64,000 nt of DNA from UBA937 sp031549725 (GCA_031549725.1 JAVBPH010000042.1:3136-67135), one strand, 5' to 3'; positions 24,015 through 32,587 are shown, counted from the first letter of the stretch. Program-made: numbers and translations. Notes: a model not told the origin generated them from the sequence alone.

Positions 24015-24886
24015 ATCCGGACACTATCCTCCGCGGCTTCCACCACATTCCGGATCAGCATGGCGATGGTCATGGGACCTACCCCGCCGGGAACAGGTGT
24101 TATATAAGAAGCTTTTTCCGAAACCGGCCCAAAATCCACATCACCCACCAGGCGGTATCCTTTTTTTGTATCCGGGGCTTCCACCCGGTTTACCCCTACA
24201 TCAATAACCGCTGCCCCTTCCTTGACCATACCCGCTTTAACGAGGCCGGGACTCCCCGCGGCGGCTATCAGAATATCCGCCTGACGGGTATAAGTTTCAA
24301 AATTTTTGGTACCGGTGTGGCAGATAGTTACCGTGGCATTAATATCCCGGCGGATAAGCAGATTAGCCAGGGGTTTACCCACAATATTTGACCGGCCCAG
24401 CACCACCGCATGGGCACCGGCGGTGGGGATCTTCATGGCTTTGAGCATCACCAGAACCCCATGGGGTGTACAGGGCAAAAATCCTTTTCGTCCAATCACC
24501 ATATTTCCTACGGATACGGGATGGAATCCATCCACGTCTTTTTTGGGATCTATGGCCATGATAATCTTATCTTCATTAATATGTTTTGGCAGGGGAAGCT
24601 GAACCAGGATACCATGTACCAAAGGATCATCGTTGAGGCTTTTGATCAATAATAAAAGATCCTCTTCCTTTGTTTCCCGGGGCATCCGGATATCCCTGCT
24701 GGCCATGCCCGCCTCGGCCAGGGCTTTTTCCTTGGAAGTCACATAGGATATGCTGGCAGGATCCTCTCCAATAAGGATGACCGCCAGACATGGGATAATC
24801 CCTTTGTCAAGCAAAACCATGGCTCTTCCCGCGGCTTCCCCGCGGATTTCCAGGGCAAGGGCCTTCCCGTCAATAATAGTTGCCAT
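24011..24886 (-). CDS. folD: Methylenetetrahydrofolate dehydrogenase / methenyl-THF cyclohydrolase
   Basis: Bifunctional one-carbon enzyme interconverting 5,10-methylene-, methenyl- and 10-formyl-THF. The family motif SYVTSKEKA gives Tyr48 and Lys52; DPKKDVDGFHP, VLGRSNIVGKPLANLL and the C-terminal TPVPGGVGPMTIAMLI are all present. The ATG at 24886, with AGAGGAG seven bases upstream, is chosen over an upstream frame start at 24910. It heads the folD-folE2-membrane-miaB operon. A family 1 repeat begins 14 bases upstream of the start, so the leader or promoter lies in or beyond the element. In acetogenic treponemes FolD also serves the methyl branch of the Wood-Ljungdahl pathway; nothing else here shows that. 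Confidence 0.97.
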   Translation of the reverse strand: MATIIDGKALALEIRGEAAGRAMVLLDKGIIPCLAVILIGEDPASISYVTSKEKALAEAGMASRDIRMPRETKEEDLLLLIKSLNDDPLVHGILVQLPLPKHINEDKIIMAIDPKKDVDGFHPVSVGNMVIGRKGFLPCTPHGVLVMLKAMKIPTAGAHAVVLGRSNIVGKPLANLLIRRDINATVTICHTGTKNFETYTRQADILIAAAGSPGLVKAGMVKEGAAVIDVGVNRVEAPDTKKGYRLVGDVDFGPVSEKASYITPVPGGVGPMTIAMLIRNVVEAAEDSVRI

Positions 24887-24900
24887 GAAATACTCCTCTG

Positions 24901-25016
24901 GGCTTTTCAAAATCCGTTGGGCCGTAGGGGCCGCAATTTTGAAAAAACAACCTTAGATGTAAGTGCGGAAGGAATACTGTTTTATTCATGTGTAAAGAAA
25001 TAGTATTCTTTCTGCA
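24901..25016 (+). repeat. Dispersed palindromic element, family 1, copy B
   Basis: Same order as copy A: GCTTTTCAAAAT / ATTTTGAAAAAAC hairpin (24902-24947), ACAACCTTAGATGTAAGTG, then a second hairpin from GCGGAAGGAATACT to AGTATTCTTTCTGC. The distal terminal inverted repeat is missing. The element sits immediately upstream of the folD ribosome-binding site. The rest of the gap to 25274 has a small hairpin at 25175-25195 (CTAAAAAC / GTTTTTAG, loop CCTCA) and the promoter of the next gene. Confidence 0.8.
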
Positions 25017-25227
25017 AAGATATAAACAGTATACCGAAAATTCTGATTATTCGGCTACGGTTACGGACAAATGTCCCGGAGGATGAAATTTTTTGGATAT
25101 CCTTTTTATGAACATTTTTTACCTTTTCATGGTAACCCTGAAACACTGAAAATGGTTCTTACATTAGTAATCTTCTAAAAACCCTCAGTTTTTAGAGGTT
25201 CCCATTATATACCTCCCCGGAAGTGCA

Positions 25228-25256
25228 TTGAAAAGCGTTTTAAGTTCCGGTATAGT
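25228..25256 (+). promoter_or_regulatory. Promoter of the 25275 operon
   Basis: TTGAAA (25228-25233) and TATAGT (25251-25256) are spaced by 17 bases; GAGAGGAG follows at 25261 and ATG at 25275, giving a very short leader of about 12 nt. Confidence 0.65.
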
Positions 25257-25274
25257 GTATCGAGAGGAGTTTCA

Positions 25275-25910
25275 ATGACCAAACTAAAGACGGGAGCCTG
25301 GATTTTTTTACTGATGTTCGTCTTAAATCTGGGTTTCCTGGCCGCTCAGGAAGAATCCCCCGGGGAAGACGAAGATAATCCGTCCATTGAGTCCGACTGG
25401 TCCGTGTTTAATGCCCCATCCTACGAAAGGGGTGACCAGATGTTCGGTATTGGCTTAGGGGTTATTTTCCCTGCACTTTTCCGGGGAAAAGAGGGATCCC
25501 TGCCGAATAAACTTAAAATAGGCGGAACCGGGGCTTTGTCCTACGATTATTTCTTCACTTCTCGTTTTGCCCTGGGCGGAGAAGTGAATGCCAGTTTTAA
25601 CGGAACCGTCGGCGGAAACATGCTTTATCTGGTCCCTATTGGCGTAAGATTCACCTATCAACTTGTCTTTCATCCCATAGAAATTCCTATAATTATGGCG
25701 GTGGGATTGGCTCCCCACAAATACCTGGACCAGAATTATCTGGGGCTTTATTTAAAGCCCTCGGTGGGTGTTTTTTGGCGGTTTAATTCAGACTGGTCCT
25801 TTGGACTTCAGGGGGCCTGGTGGTGGATGCCTGAATGGACAAAAGATTCATCAGAAAGTGTTTATGGAAATTTTGCCACCCTGACCATTGCGGCCCGGTA
25901 TCATTTTTAG
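25275..25910 (+). CDS. Small outer-membrane beta-barrel protein
   Basis: Predicted 8-stranded OmpW/OmpX-like barrel. Residues 1-25 are a signal peptide (WIFLLMFVLNLGFLAA, cleavage before QEES). The mature protein begins with an acidic stretch and then alternates amphipathic strands: FGIGLGVIFPALF, GTGALSYDYFFTSRFALGGEV, MLYLVPIGVRFTYQL, LGLYLKPSVGVFWRF, WSFGLQGAWWWMP. It ends in FATLTIAARYHF, the usual terminal strand with C-terminal Phe recognised by BamA. GAGAGGAG supports the start. A T. pallidum OmpW-like protein (TP0733) is of similar size; direct orthology is a guess. Confidence 0.8.
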   Translation: MTKLKTGAWIFLLMFVLNLGFLAAQEESPGEDEDNPSIESDWSVFNAPSYERGDQMFGIGLGVIFPALFRGKEGSLPNKLKIGGTGALSYDYFFTSRFALGGEVNASFNGTVGGNMLYLVPIGVRFTYQLVFHPIEIPIIMAVGLAPHKYLDQNYLGLYLKPSVGVFWRFNSDWSFGLQGAWWWMPEWTKDSSESVYGNFATLTIAARYHF

Positions 25911-25922
25911 AAGAGAGCGTCC

Positions 25923-27173
25923 ATGAAAGAAATTATTTCACCGGAATTCATGAAAAACAAGAGATTGCTGCCGGTTCTTTTGCTAGCTGTTATGATGATT
26001 CTGTCCGCGGTTTCCTGCAAACAGAATCCAATTCTTTTCAATATATCAAATGAAATAGAGCCCAAGGACCCAAGAATCCCCGGAGCCGCATCAAAAATGG
26101 CGGCGGTAACCGAATCACTCAATGCCAATCTTAATAACCGGCTCTATGTGGCAAGAAAATATATATATTCCTACGGAGGGAATAGCTGGAATAAAATTGC
26201 TAACCAGCCCGGCGGGTATGTGGTTGAAGTTACCGCTTCCAATAATGCCTCTGATAAGGCCAAAACCGCATTATATGCCCTCACCATTGAACCCTACCAG
26301 GTATGGAAAACCACCGACGGTATAAACTGGAGCACAATTTCCAATTCAACTTCCTATCCTACCCTGCAGGGAATTTTTGCGGTGGACGACAACCTGTTTG
26401 CGGCGGCGGCAATCCGTTCGTCCTCCGGTGAGGAAAACTATGCTATTTTGTGGTACAATGGTTCCACGCTGGTCTCCCTGAGGGAAAATATGGGGAAAAA
26501 CGGCCGCCTTACCGGAGCAGTCCATGTTAATGGAAGCCATAATCTGTATTATTTCTCAACAATTAATACGGGGATATTTTCACTGGCCCCGGCCGCTCTT
26601 ATGGCGGGGGCATTAGCTTCCTCGGTTGCCCTTCCGGGATCAACGACGAGCGGAAATGTAACCGGGCTTATTGCGGATGTTCCCCAGGATAACCTGCTGG
26701 CGGTAACCAGTTCAGGCAAAATCATCACCGGTCCGGCGGATGGAACATCCTCCTTCGAAGAAAAAGCCAACTATGACAATGTCCGCTTTAATGGTTCCCT
26801 GGGTATAGCGGTAATTGAAAGCTACAGCACCGATCCTAATTCGGTGTATGAATACGACGGATATACCATGATGATAGGTTATGAATCCACCTCGGATAGT
26901 TACAATTTTGGCTACCGGGAGATTGCCCTGGATTCCACCACCGGTGAACTTCCGTCATCCATCTACATTAATACTCCGGGGTCATTCACCACATCCTCGG
27001 TTGCATACAGCAACAAATCCCAGGCTGAATATACGGCATCCCTGGGGAAGCATATTGTCCAAAGCATTATACAAACTCCGGACAGTATCGATCCGAAGAG
27101 AACCCTTTTTGCATCCACGTATAAAGAAGGTGTCTGGTCATACCGGATCAAAGAATGGAATGCAGAAGAATAA
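25923..27173 (+). CDS. Lipoprotein with beta-propeller-like repeats
   Basis: Signal peptide ends in a lipobox LSAVSC (Cys at residue 32 from this start), so the protein is lipid-anchored. The mature 385 residues are Ser/Thr/Asn-rich with repeated blade-like segments containing aromatic and Gly turns (YSYGGNSWNKI, VWKTTDGINWSTI, AILWYNGSTLVSL, TGIFSLAPA), similar to WD/Kelch-type extracellular propellers. Function is unknown. The ATG at 25923 has GAGAG upstream; ATG at 25950 gives a tidier signal peptide. Twelve bases separate it from the beta-barrel gene, suggesting a pair at the outer envelope. Its 3' end overlaps the rarA start by 14 bases. Confidence 0.8.
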   Translation: MKEIISPEFMKNKRLLPVLLLAVMMILSAVSCKQNPILFNISNEIEPKDPRIPGAASKMAAVTESLNANLNNRLYVARKYIYSYGGNSWNKIANQPGGYVVEVTASNNASDKAKTALYALTIEPYQVWKTTDGINWSTISNSTSYPTLQGIFAVDDNLFAAAAIRSSSGEENYAILWYNGSTLVSLRENMGKNGRLTGAVHVNGSHNLYYFSTINTGIFSLAPAALMAGALASSVALPGSTTSGNVTGLIADVPQDNLLAVTSSGKIITGPADGTSSFEEKANYDNVRFNGSLGIAVIESYSTDPNSVYEYDGYTMMIGYESTSDSYNFGYREIALDSTTGELPSSIYINTPGSFTTSSVAYSNKSQAEYTASLGKHIVQSIIQTPDSIDPKRTLFASTYKEGVWSYRIKEWNAEE

Positions 27174-29436
27174 CCAGTCATCGGATGACCTTTTTTCTTC
27201 TCCTAAAACAGTAAACCCCGAAGGTCCCCTGGCGGACCGGATGAGGCCCAAAACTCTGGATGATATAGTAGGCCAGGACCACATTGTTGGTCCCGGCCGT
27301 CTTTTAAGGCGGGCTATCCAGGCGGACCGGCTTTCGTCGGTCATTTTTTATGGTCCCCCGGGTACAGGAAAAACCAGCCTGGCCCGGGTTATTGCCAATA
27401 CCACCCGGGGATATTTTGAAAGCCTCAATGCGGTCCTTGCGGGGATTAAGGATATCCGGGAAGCCATTGACCGTTCCGACGAGCGTCAGAGGCTTTATGG
27501 AAAAAGGACCATCCTTTTTGTGGATGAGGTTCACCGGTGGAATAAGGCCCAGCAGGATGCTCTCCTTCCCTGGGTGGAAAACGGTACGGTTATCCTGGTG
27601 GGAGCCACCACGGAAAATCCTTTTTTTGAGGTGAACCGGGCGCTGGTGAGCCGGAGCCGGATCTTCCAGCTGAAATCCCTTAGCTCCCAGGACCTTAAAA
27701 CCGCTGCATTGAAGGCAGTTGCCGACCGGGAACGGGGTTACGGCAAATGGAAGGTGGTCTTTGAAGAAGGCGCCCTGGAACACATGGTTGAAGTGGCCAG
27801 CGGTGATGCCCGGAGTCTTTTGAATGCCCTGGAACTGGCCATAGAAACCAGTCCGGAGCATTGGCCCCCGGAAGGGGGAGCGGAAATATTTGTTTCCTTT
27901 GAAGCAGCAGAGGAAAGCATCCAGCGCCGGGCGGTTCTTTACGACCGGGACGGGGATTATCATTTTGATACTATCAGTGCTTTTATAAAAAGCATCCGGG
28001 GCAGTGACCCGGATGCAGCCCTTTACTGGCTAGCCAAAATGGTCCGGGCCGGGGAAGATCCTTCATTTATTTTCCGCAGAATGATTATCCTGGCCAGCGA
28101 AGATGTAGGATTGGCTGCCCCCCAGGCATTGTCGGTGATTATTTCCTGCGCCGAGGCCTTTGACCGGATTGGTTTTCCCGAAGGGAATTTTCCCCTGGCC
28201 CATGCGGCTTTATACCTGGCCACCGTGCCAAAATCAAATTCCACCCTGGCATTTTTTGATGCCCTAAAAGAAGTGGACCGGGAAGATGCGGAAGTACCCA
28301 ACCACCTGAAGGACGGAAACCGGGACAAGGAAGGATTCGGCCACGGCGAAGGTTATGTGTACCCCCATGCTTACCGGGACCACTGGGCGGCCCAGCAGTA
28401 CCTGCCCGCATCCTTGCGGGGGAAAACCTTTTATAATCCGTCTATTATCGGGTATGAAGGCAGTATCCGGGATGAGGTTTTACGGAAACGGGAACTTCAG
28501 GCGGCGATTGTACTGGGGGAAGCCGGCGATGATGGGGAATTCCTTTCCTGGTCCGCCGCATCCAAGGGCCGGGAGGGATGGTTCAAGAGGCTTGAATCCG
28601 GCAGAAGCGCACTGCTCCTTTCCGACAGGGAAACCCTGCTAGGCCAGTGTTCCCTGGCCAGGCACGACCGGGTGCTGATCCCAAATGCCAATGACGGCCT
28701 CCTGTTATGGGAATGTCTCCGGCGCTGCCCCGAAGGCCTGGTGGCCGGTCTGGTGGATTCGGACAGCGCCCTGTCCGCCCTGATGGCTTATGCGTCTATC
28801 CTGGATGAAGTGGAAAGACCCGGGGCTGCGGTTTTTCCGCCGGTTACCCTGCCTGCGCCGGAACAATGTGAAGAATGGTTTTCCAGCCCGGAATTTGATT
28901 ATATTATCGCCAGGGAACCCTGGAGAAAGGGATTCGGTGAGGACAGTGCTTTATCGGTATTCCGGGAATATGCCCTGGCCGCGGGAATTCTTTCCAAAAA
29001 CATGGTTCTGCTTCAAACGCCCCCCAGGATGGGAGAGAAAATTTCCCGGATTATCCGGGATGAATGCGGAGCTCCGGAGGAACTGGTCAAAAATCTGGAA
29101 AACCAGGAAGAAGCCTTTTTTAACCTGCAGGCCGGTGAAAAACAAAACCTCCGGTGGACCTGGGAACCGGCGGATCTGGAAAAAGCCTTTGGGGATGCGG
29201 GTTTTTCCGCCAGCATGACCATACTTGACCAAAAAGAGGAACGGCTTATCACCGGGAGGGATACGGGTCTCTGGTTTAATAAAGAAAAATCCAGCTGGGG
29301 AGCATTTATGTCCAGCCATCTGAAAGAAAATGATTTCAATACTATTCAGCAGTTACTTATAGACAGGGCAAACCTGGGCCCCATCACCTGGAAATGGAAA
29401 TCCCTCCTGCTTAAGGCAAATCTGGATAAAAAGTAG
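27160..29436 (+). CDS. rarA: RarA (MgsA) replication-recombination ATPase fused to a methyltransferase-like domain
   Basis: RarA acts at stalled replication forks. Residues 25-445 are a full RarA: Walker A GPPGTGKT (65-72), Walker B VDEVH (121-125), sensor TENPFF, and the tetramerisation part ending HWAAQQYLP (408-416). Residues about 490-758 form an extra domain starting with a glycine-containing Rossmann-like turn, RVLIPNANDGLLLWECL, an acidic VDSD and a FDYIIAREPW strand, resembling SAM-dependent methyltransferases but without a clear NPPY motif. RarA plus this domain is a known fusion in spirochaetes and some other bacteria (PRK13341 type, from memory). The frame is open upstream, but ATG 27160 starts at the normal RarA N-terminus. 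Confidence 0.92.
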   Translation: MQKNNQSSDDLFSSPKTVNPEGPLADRMRPKTLDDIVGQDHIVGPGRLLRRAIQADRLSSVIFYGPPGTGKTSLARVIANTTRGYFESLNAVLAGIKDIREAIDRSDERQRLYGKRTILFVDEVHRWNKAQQDALLPWVENGTVILVGATTENPFFEVNRALVSRSRIFQLKSLSSQDLKTAALKAVADRERGYGKWKVVFEEGALEHMVEVASGDARSLLNALELAIETSPEHWPPEGGAEIFVSFEAAEESIQRRAVLYDRDGDYHFDTISAFIKSIRGSDPDAALYWLAKMVRAGEDPSFIFRRMIILASEDVGLAAPQALSVIISCAEAFDRIGFPEGNFPLAHAALYLATVPKSNSTLAFFDALKEVDREDAEVPNHLKDGNRDKEGFGHGEGYVYPHAYRDHWAAQQYLPASLRGKTFYNPSIIGYEGSIRDEVLRKRELQAAIVLGEAGDDGEFLSWSAASKGREGWFKRLESGRSALLLSDRETLLGQCSLARHDRVLIPNANDGLLLWECLRRCPEGLVAGLVDSDSALSALMAYASILDEVERPGAAVFPPVTLPAPEQCEEWFSSPEFDYIIAREPWRKGFGEDSALSVFREYALAAGILSKNMVLLQTPPRMGEKISRIIRDECGAPEELVKNLENQEEAFFNLQAGEKQNLRWTWEPADLEKAFGDAGFSASMTILDQKEERLITGRDTGLWFNKEKSSWGAFMSSHLKENDFNTIQQLLIDRANLGPITWKWKSLLLKANLDKK

Positions 29437-29440
29437 CCGC

Positions 29441-29523
29441 GAACCGCCGGATCGATTTCAAATACCTATTCAACCACCGGGTATTCCGGTCCCTGAGGCC
29501 CTTGAAGGGACCCGGGAAAAAAT
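29441..29523. repeat. Single decayed double-hairpin unit (family 3)
   Basis: Just after the rarA stop, ATTCAACCACCGGGTATTCC is followed by an intact second hairpin GGTCCCT-GAGGCCCTTGA-AGGGACC and a GGGAAAAAATAA tail, the same order as array 1. The first hairpin has lost its left arm. Like both arrays, it lies between convergent genes. Confidence 0.75.
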
Positions 29524-29532
29524 AATCTACTA

Positions 29533-29651
29533 GAGCCATTTTCAAAACTCGGTTAGTTTTTAAAATGGCTTTGGAAAAACCGTCTAAAGCGCCGGTTTTT
29601 CCCCTAAATCTAAGGTCGCTTTTTCAAAAACTGAAGTTTTGAAAAAGCCTC
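29533..29651 (-). repeat. Dispersed palindromic element, family 1, copy C
   Basis: Reverse orientation relative to copy A. Terminal inverted repeats are GAGCCATTTTC (29533-29543) and GAAAAAGCCTC (29641-29651). It contains an AAAACTCGGTTAGTTTT hairpin, a variant middle hairpin (GGAAAAACCG / CGGTTTTTCC), CTAAATCTAAGG, and a CTTTTTCAAAA / TTTTGAAAAAG hairpin. It lies between rarA and coaD, directly next to the family 3 unit. Confidence 0.8.
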
Positions 29652-29688
29652 ACTTCTGTAAATACATAGTTCAGAGAATATGAAAACA

Positions 29689-30168
29689 TTACCCGGCGAA
29701 TTTTTTCTTCAAGGCCTCGTCCACCAGGGGCGGAACCATAGCTGAAACATCCCCATGGAAGGAAGCCAGCTCCTTAATCGATGATGACCTAAGGACAAAA
29801 TATTCCGGGTCGGTGGTCATAAAAATGGTTTCTATCTTTGAATCCAGCCCCTTATTAATCATGGATAATTCGAATTCATAGGAAAAATCCCCTACCCCCC
29901 GGACTCCCCGGATCAGAAGCCTGATGTTCTGTTTTTTTATAAAATCCACAATCAGGGAATCGCAGAGGGCCACGGATACGTTCTTCCAGGGCTTAACCAG
30001 TTCCCGGATCATTTCCATCCGTTCATCCGCGGAAAAAAGGTATTTTTTCTGGCGGTTTTCTGCCACCACAATCAGTAATTCATCAAAAATTGATGATGCC
30101 CTTTGTATTATGTTCAAATGTCCATAGGTAGGCGGGTCAAAAGACCCGGGAAATGCTGCTTTCTGCAT
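29689..30168 (-). CDS. coaD: Phosphopantetheine adenylyltransferase
   Basis: Penultimate step of coenzyme A synthesis: ATP + 4'-phosphopantetheine to dephospho-CoA + PPi. The 159 residues are the normal CoaD size. The nucleotidyltransferase motif TYGHLN is at 14-19 after FPGSFDP, with IRLLIRGVRGVGDFSYE and the C-terminal RSSSIKELASF motif. Start ATG at 30168; a weak AT-rich leader precedes it. It is monocistronic, convergent with rarA. Confidence 0.97.
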   Translation of the reverse strand: MQKAAFPGSFDPPTYGHLNIIQRASSIFDELLIVVAENRQKKYLFSADERMEMIRELVKPWKNVSVALCDSLIVDFIKKQNIRLLIRGVRGVGDFSYEFELSMINKGLDSKIETIFMTTDPEYFVLRSSSIKELASFHGDVSAMVPPLVDEALKKKFAG

Positions 30169-30245
30169 ATATATACCATAATCGGATTTATATCTTTTGT
30201 AAATCTATATATCCCGGGTCCTGCAACATCCTTTTCCTTCAAATG

Positions 30246-30273
30246 TTTTATTCGCCGGCGGGGTTGTTGATTC
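30246..30273 (+). repeat. Possible remnant of a family 2 element
   Basis: TTTATTCGCCGGCGGGGTTG resembles the left edge of the family 2 elements (TTTATTCGCAGGCGGATTTC at 32588) and runs straight into GTTGTTGATT, which resembles their right edge. This would be an element with its middle deleted. The match is short. Confidence 0.35.
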
Positions 30274-30422
30274 CCGGCACCAATCAGGCCGAAAACAATT
30301 GTGTTCTGACTGGCTGAACACCCTAAAATGTATTATACTTGGGTTGATGCTGCGGCGGTGTCAAGATTGGGACTCAAAAAAGGTCCTGATTCGTCAATTT
30401 TTTGAAACATAAGCAGGATTCT

Positions 30423-30968
30423 ATGAAGAAGATTTATTTGATGTTATTTTGCATATTGTTTGTAATCCTGGCCTGTACCACCACCGGTCAGGCTGTGGTG
30501 GAAAACAACACTGAAACTCATGTAACTGAAGGATCGACTTCTACCCCTGGAACTAATACAGCGGAGGATGAAAATTTTGATCCCGCCACAATTACCAAGG
30601 AAGTGTTTGATACCACCAAGACGGATGTACAGAAACTTATAGAAACACTCAATAAAATCATCAAGGAAAAGGATTATGATACCTGGCTTACCTATTTAAG
30701 CAAGGAATATCTGGCGAATATCAACAACCCGGTTTACCTTTCCGCCATATCCGAATCCGCCCGGCTTAAGAACCAGAAAATTGTCCTTAAAACCCCGGAG
30801 GATTATTTTAATCATGTGGTGGTTCCTTCCCGGACCAACGACCGGGTGGATGATATTGAATTTATCAGCAAAAATCAGGTCAAAGCCTTTACGGTAACAC
30901 CCAACGGCCAGCGGCTGAGACTCTACAACCTGGAAAAAGAAGGGGATATCTGGAAAATTACCGACTAA
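30423..30968 (+). CDS. Small lipoprotein of unknown function
   Basis: The signal peptide MKKIYLMLFCILFVILAC has its lipobox ending at Cys18, so the protein is membrane-anchored. A Thr/Glu-rich linker (about 20-55) precedes a 125-residue domain with helices (TDVQKLIETLNKIIKEKDY, WLTYLSKEYLANI) and strands ending in YNLEKEGDIWKITD. The layout resembles NTF2-like lipoproteins of spirochaetes; that is a guess. ATG 30423 with AGCAGGA upstream is preferred over a TTG seven codons earlier. Confidence 0.8.
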   Translation: MKKIYLMLFCILFVILACTTTGQAVVENNTETHVTEGSTSTPGTNTAEDENFDPATITKEVFDTTKTDVQKLIETLNKIIKEKDYDTWLTYLSKEYLANINNPVYLSAISESARLKNQKIVLKTPEDYFNHVVVPSRTNDRVDDIEFISKNQVKAFTVTPNGQRLRLYNLEKEGDIWKITD

Positions 30969-31013
30969 AAGAAAAACAGGCAGCCATCCACATATTTAAT
31001 AGTATAAATGTCA

Positions 31014-31042
31014 GAAAATTTGTACTAAAACTGTAAATTTTC
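31014..31042 (+). terminator. Candidate weak terminator after the lipoprotein gene
   Basis: GAAAATTT / AAATTTTC forms an AT-rich stem followed by TTTAAC. Position fits, but the stem has little GC. Confidence 0.4.
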
Positions 31043-31085
31043 TTTAACTTCCGCCGGCTGCTAGTGTAATTTTTTAATTATATGA

Positions 31086-31091
31086 TATAAT
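31086..31091 (+). promoter_or_regulatory. Candidate -10 box for the HEAT-repeat gene
   Basis: TATAAT within TATGATATAAT, about 45 bases before the ribosome-binding site; no good -35 hexamer is visible. The same TATGATATAAT occurs upstream of maf at 32861. Confidence 0.4.
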
Positions 31092-31142
31092 AAAAGAAAG
31101 CTCCTGTAAAAAAGTACCAGGGAGTGTTGTTAAGGAGGGTAC

Positions 31143-31910
31143 ATGATGGTCACCGTGAAGCGTTTAATTGCTATCGGGATGATATTTACCGCTGTTTCAA
31201 TCACGGTTTTTGGGCAAAGCTCAAACAGTTCCAATCAGAACAATAACAACAAGGAATTGTCCGTTGAAGAATCCTATCTTCAGCAGTCTATTGAACTCAT
31301 GGTTATCCGGGAACAGAGCCGTGCAGAAAGCAGGGATATGAAACTGGTGGCCCTGGAATACATCGGGGATGCCATTGGCAATGGAAATACCAGTGATGAA
31401 ATCCGGCAGGCCCTGGAGTACCTGGCCCTCGAAGGTACCGTCAACAAAGCCAGGGAAAGCAACCGCCTGGTGAATAACTACCCGGATGTCCGGGCAAAAG
31501 CAGCCACATACCTGGGGGAACTGGGAACAAAAGAAGCCAAGGATACCCTGATAAAGGTTCTGCTGGCCGATAATGAACCCATGGTTCTTACGGAAGCCGT
31601 AAAATCCCTGGGAAAAATTGGTATTAATGAAAACGAACAGACCGTGGAGGCAATTTCCTGGGTGGTTACCAAGTATGACATCCTGAATCCCGACAACCTT
31701 TTAGCCTTATCCGCCATTGATGCCTTTGAAAAGATTGCCGATGCAAATAACGGGATCAAAGACCCGGCGGCGATCAGAACCATTATCCGTATTGCGGAAG
31801 GCCCCTATATCAGACCGGTTCAAAACCGGGCTAAGGAACTTCTGGGAACCCTGAGGAAGTATTCTTCCAAGAGTAATTCTTCATCCGATAATTCAAATAC
31901 GGGCAAGTAG
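31143..31910 (+). CDS. Periplasmic HEAT-repeat protein
   Basis: Residues 1-24 form a signal peptide (LIAIGMIFTAVSITVFG, cleavage before QSSN). After an Asn/Ser-rich linker, residues 40-240 are HEAT-like helical repeats: YPDVRAKAATYLGELGTKEA, LADNEPMVLTEAVKSLGKIG, LLALSAIDAFEKIADANNG, RPVQNRAKELLGTLRKY. The tail is Ser/Asn-rich. AAGGAGG five bases before ATGATG supports the start. Such repeats bind proteins; no partner is evident. A terminator follows. Confidence 0.88.
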   Translation: MMVTVKRLIAIGMIFTAVSITVFGQSSNSSNQNNNNKELSVEESYLQQSIELMVIREQSRAESRDMKLVALEYIGDAIGNGNTSDEIRQALEYLALEGTVNKARESNRLVNNYPDVRAKAATYLGELGTKEAKDTLIKVLLADNEPMVLTEAVKSLGKIGINENEQTVEAISWVVTKYDILNPDNLLALSAIDAFEKIADANNGIKDPAAIRTIIRIAEGPYIRPVQNRAKELLGTLRKYSSKSNSSSDNSNTGK

Positions 31911-31922
31911 AACCATTTGAGT

Positions 31923-31956
31923 AAAAAGCGGCTTCCCCAGGGATCAGCCGCTTTTT
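31923..31956 (+). terminator. Intrinsic terminator after the HEAT-repeat gene
   Basis: AAAAAGCGGCT / AGCCGCTTTTT, an 11 bp stem with a 12-base loop and a T run, 12 bases after the stop codon. Confidence 0.9.
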
Positions 31957-32102
31957 TATTTACAAACGAAGTACTTACCGGAGGTTTTCCGCAGGGGGTC
32001 CATTTTTTGGAACCGTTCACGGGATTCCGAAAGTCCGGGGCGGTACAATTATGTAACCATGTTTCGGTATGAAACACAATATATAAAAAACAGGAGCTTA
32101 TC

Positions 32103-32576
32103 ATGAAAGGCAACCCACGAATTATTGATTCACTGAATGGACTGTTAGCCAGTGAACTAACCGCAATTAACCAATACATCGTTCATGCGGAAATGTGTGA
32201 AAACTGGGGATACGGCAAACTTCACAGCCATTTTGAAAAACGGGCAATCCAGGAAATGCGCCATGCGGAAAAATTGATCGGGCGTATTCTTTTTCTGGAG
32301 GGCATCCCCAGGGTGGATCAGCTTGAAAAAATCAATATTGGCCAGGATGTACCCGGCCAATTGGCAGCCGACCACCGGGCAGAGGAAGATGCTATCAAAC
32401 GATACAATGCGGCCATCGCCTTATGTACGGAATTTCTTGACCATGCCACCAAGGATTTTCTCCAGTCAATTTTAAATGATGAGGACAATCATATAGACGG
32501 CATTGAAGAGCTCCAGGATCAGATTAATCAGATGGGACCGGAAATTTTCCTTTCCACCCAGACAGAAAAAGAGTAA
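32103..32576 (+). CDS. bfr: Bacterioferritin
   Basis: Iron-storage ferritin forming 24-mers. Residues align without gaps to E. coli Bfr as I recall it: ferroxidase ligands Glu18, Glu51, His54, Glu94, Glu127 and His130 are all present, and the haem ligand Met52 (IQEMRHAE) is kept. The 157 residues are the normal length. CAGGAG upstream supports ATG 32103. It stands alone between the HEAT-repeat gene and a repeat element. A role in iron storage and peroxide protection of an anaerobe is likely. Confidence 0.96.
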   Translation: MKGNPRIIDSLNGLLASELTAINQYIVHAEMCENWGYGKLHSHFEKRAIQEMRHAEKLIGRILFLEGIPRVDQLEKINIGQDVPGQLAADHRAEEDAIKRYNAAIALCTEFLDHATKDFLQSILNDEDNHIDGIEELQDQINQMGPEIFLSTQTEKE

Positions 32577-32587
32577 CCAAAACAACT

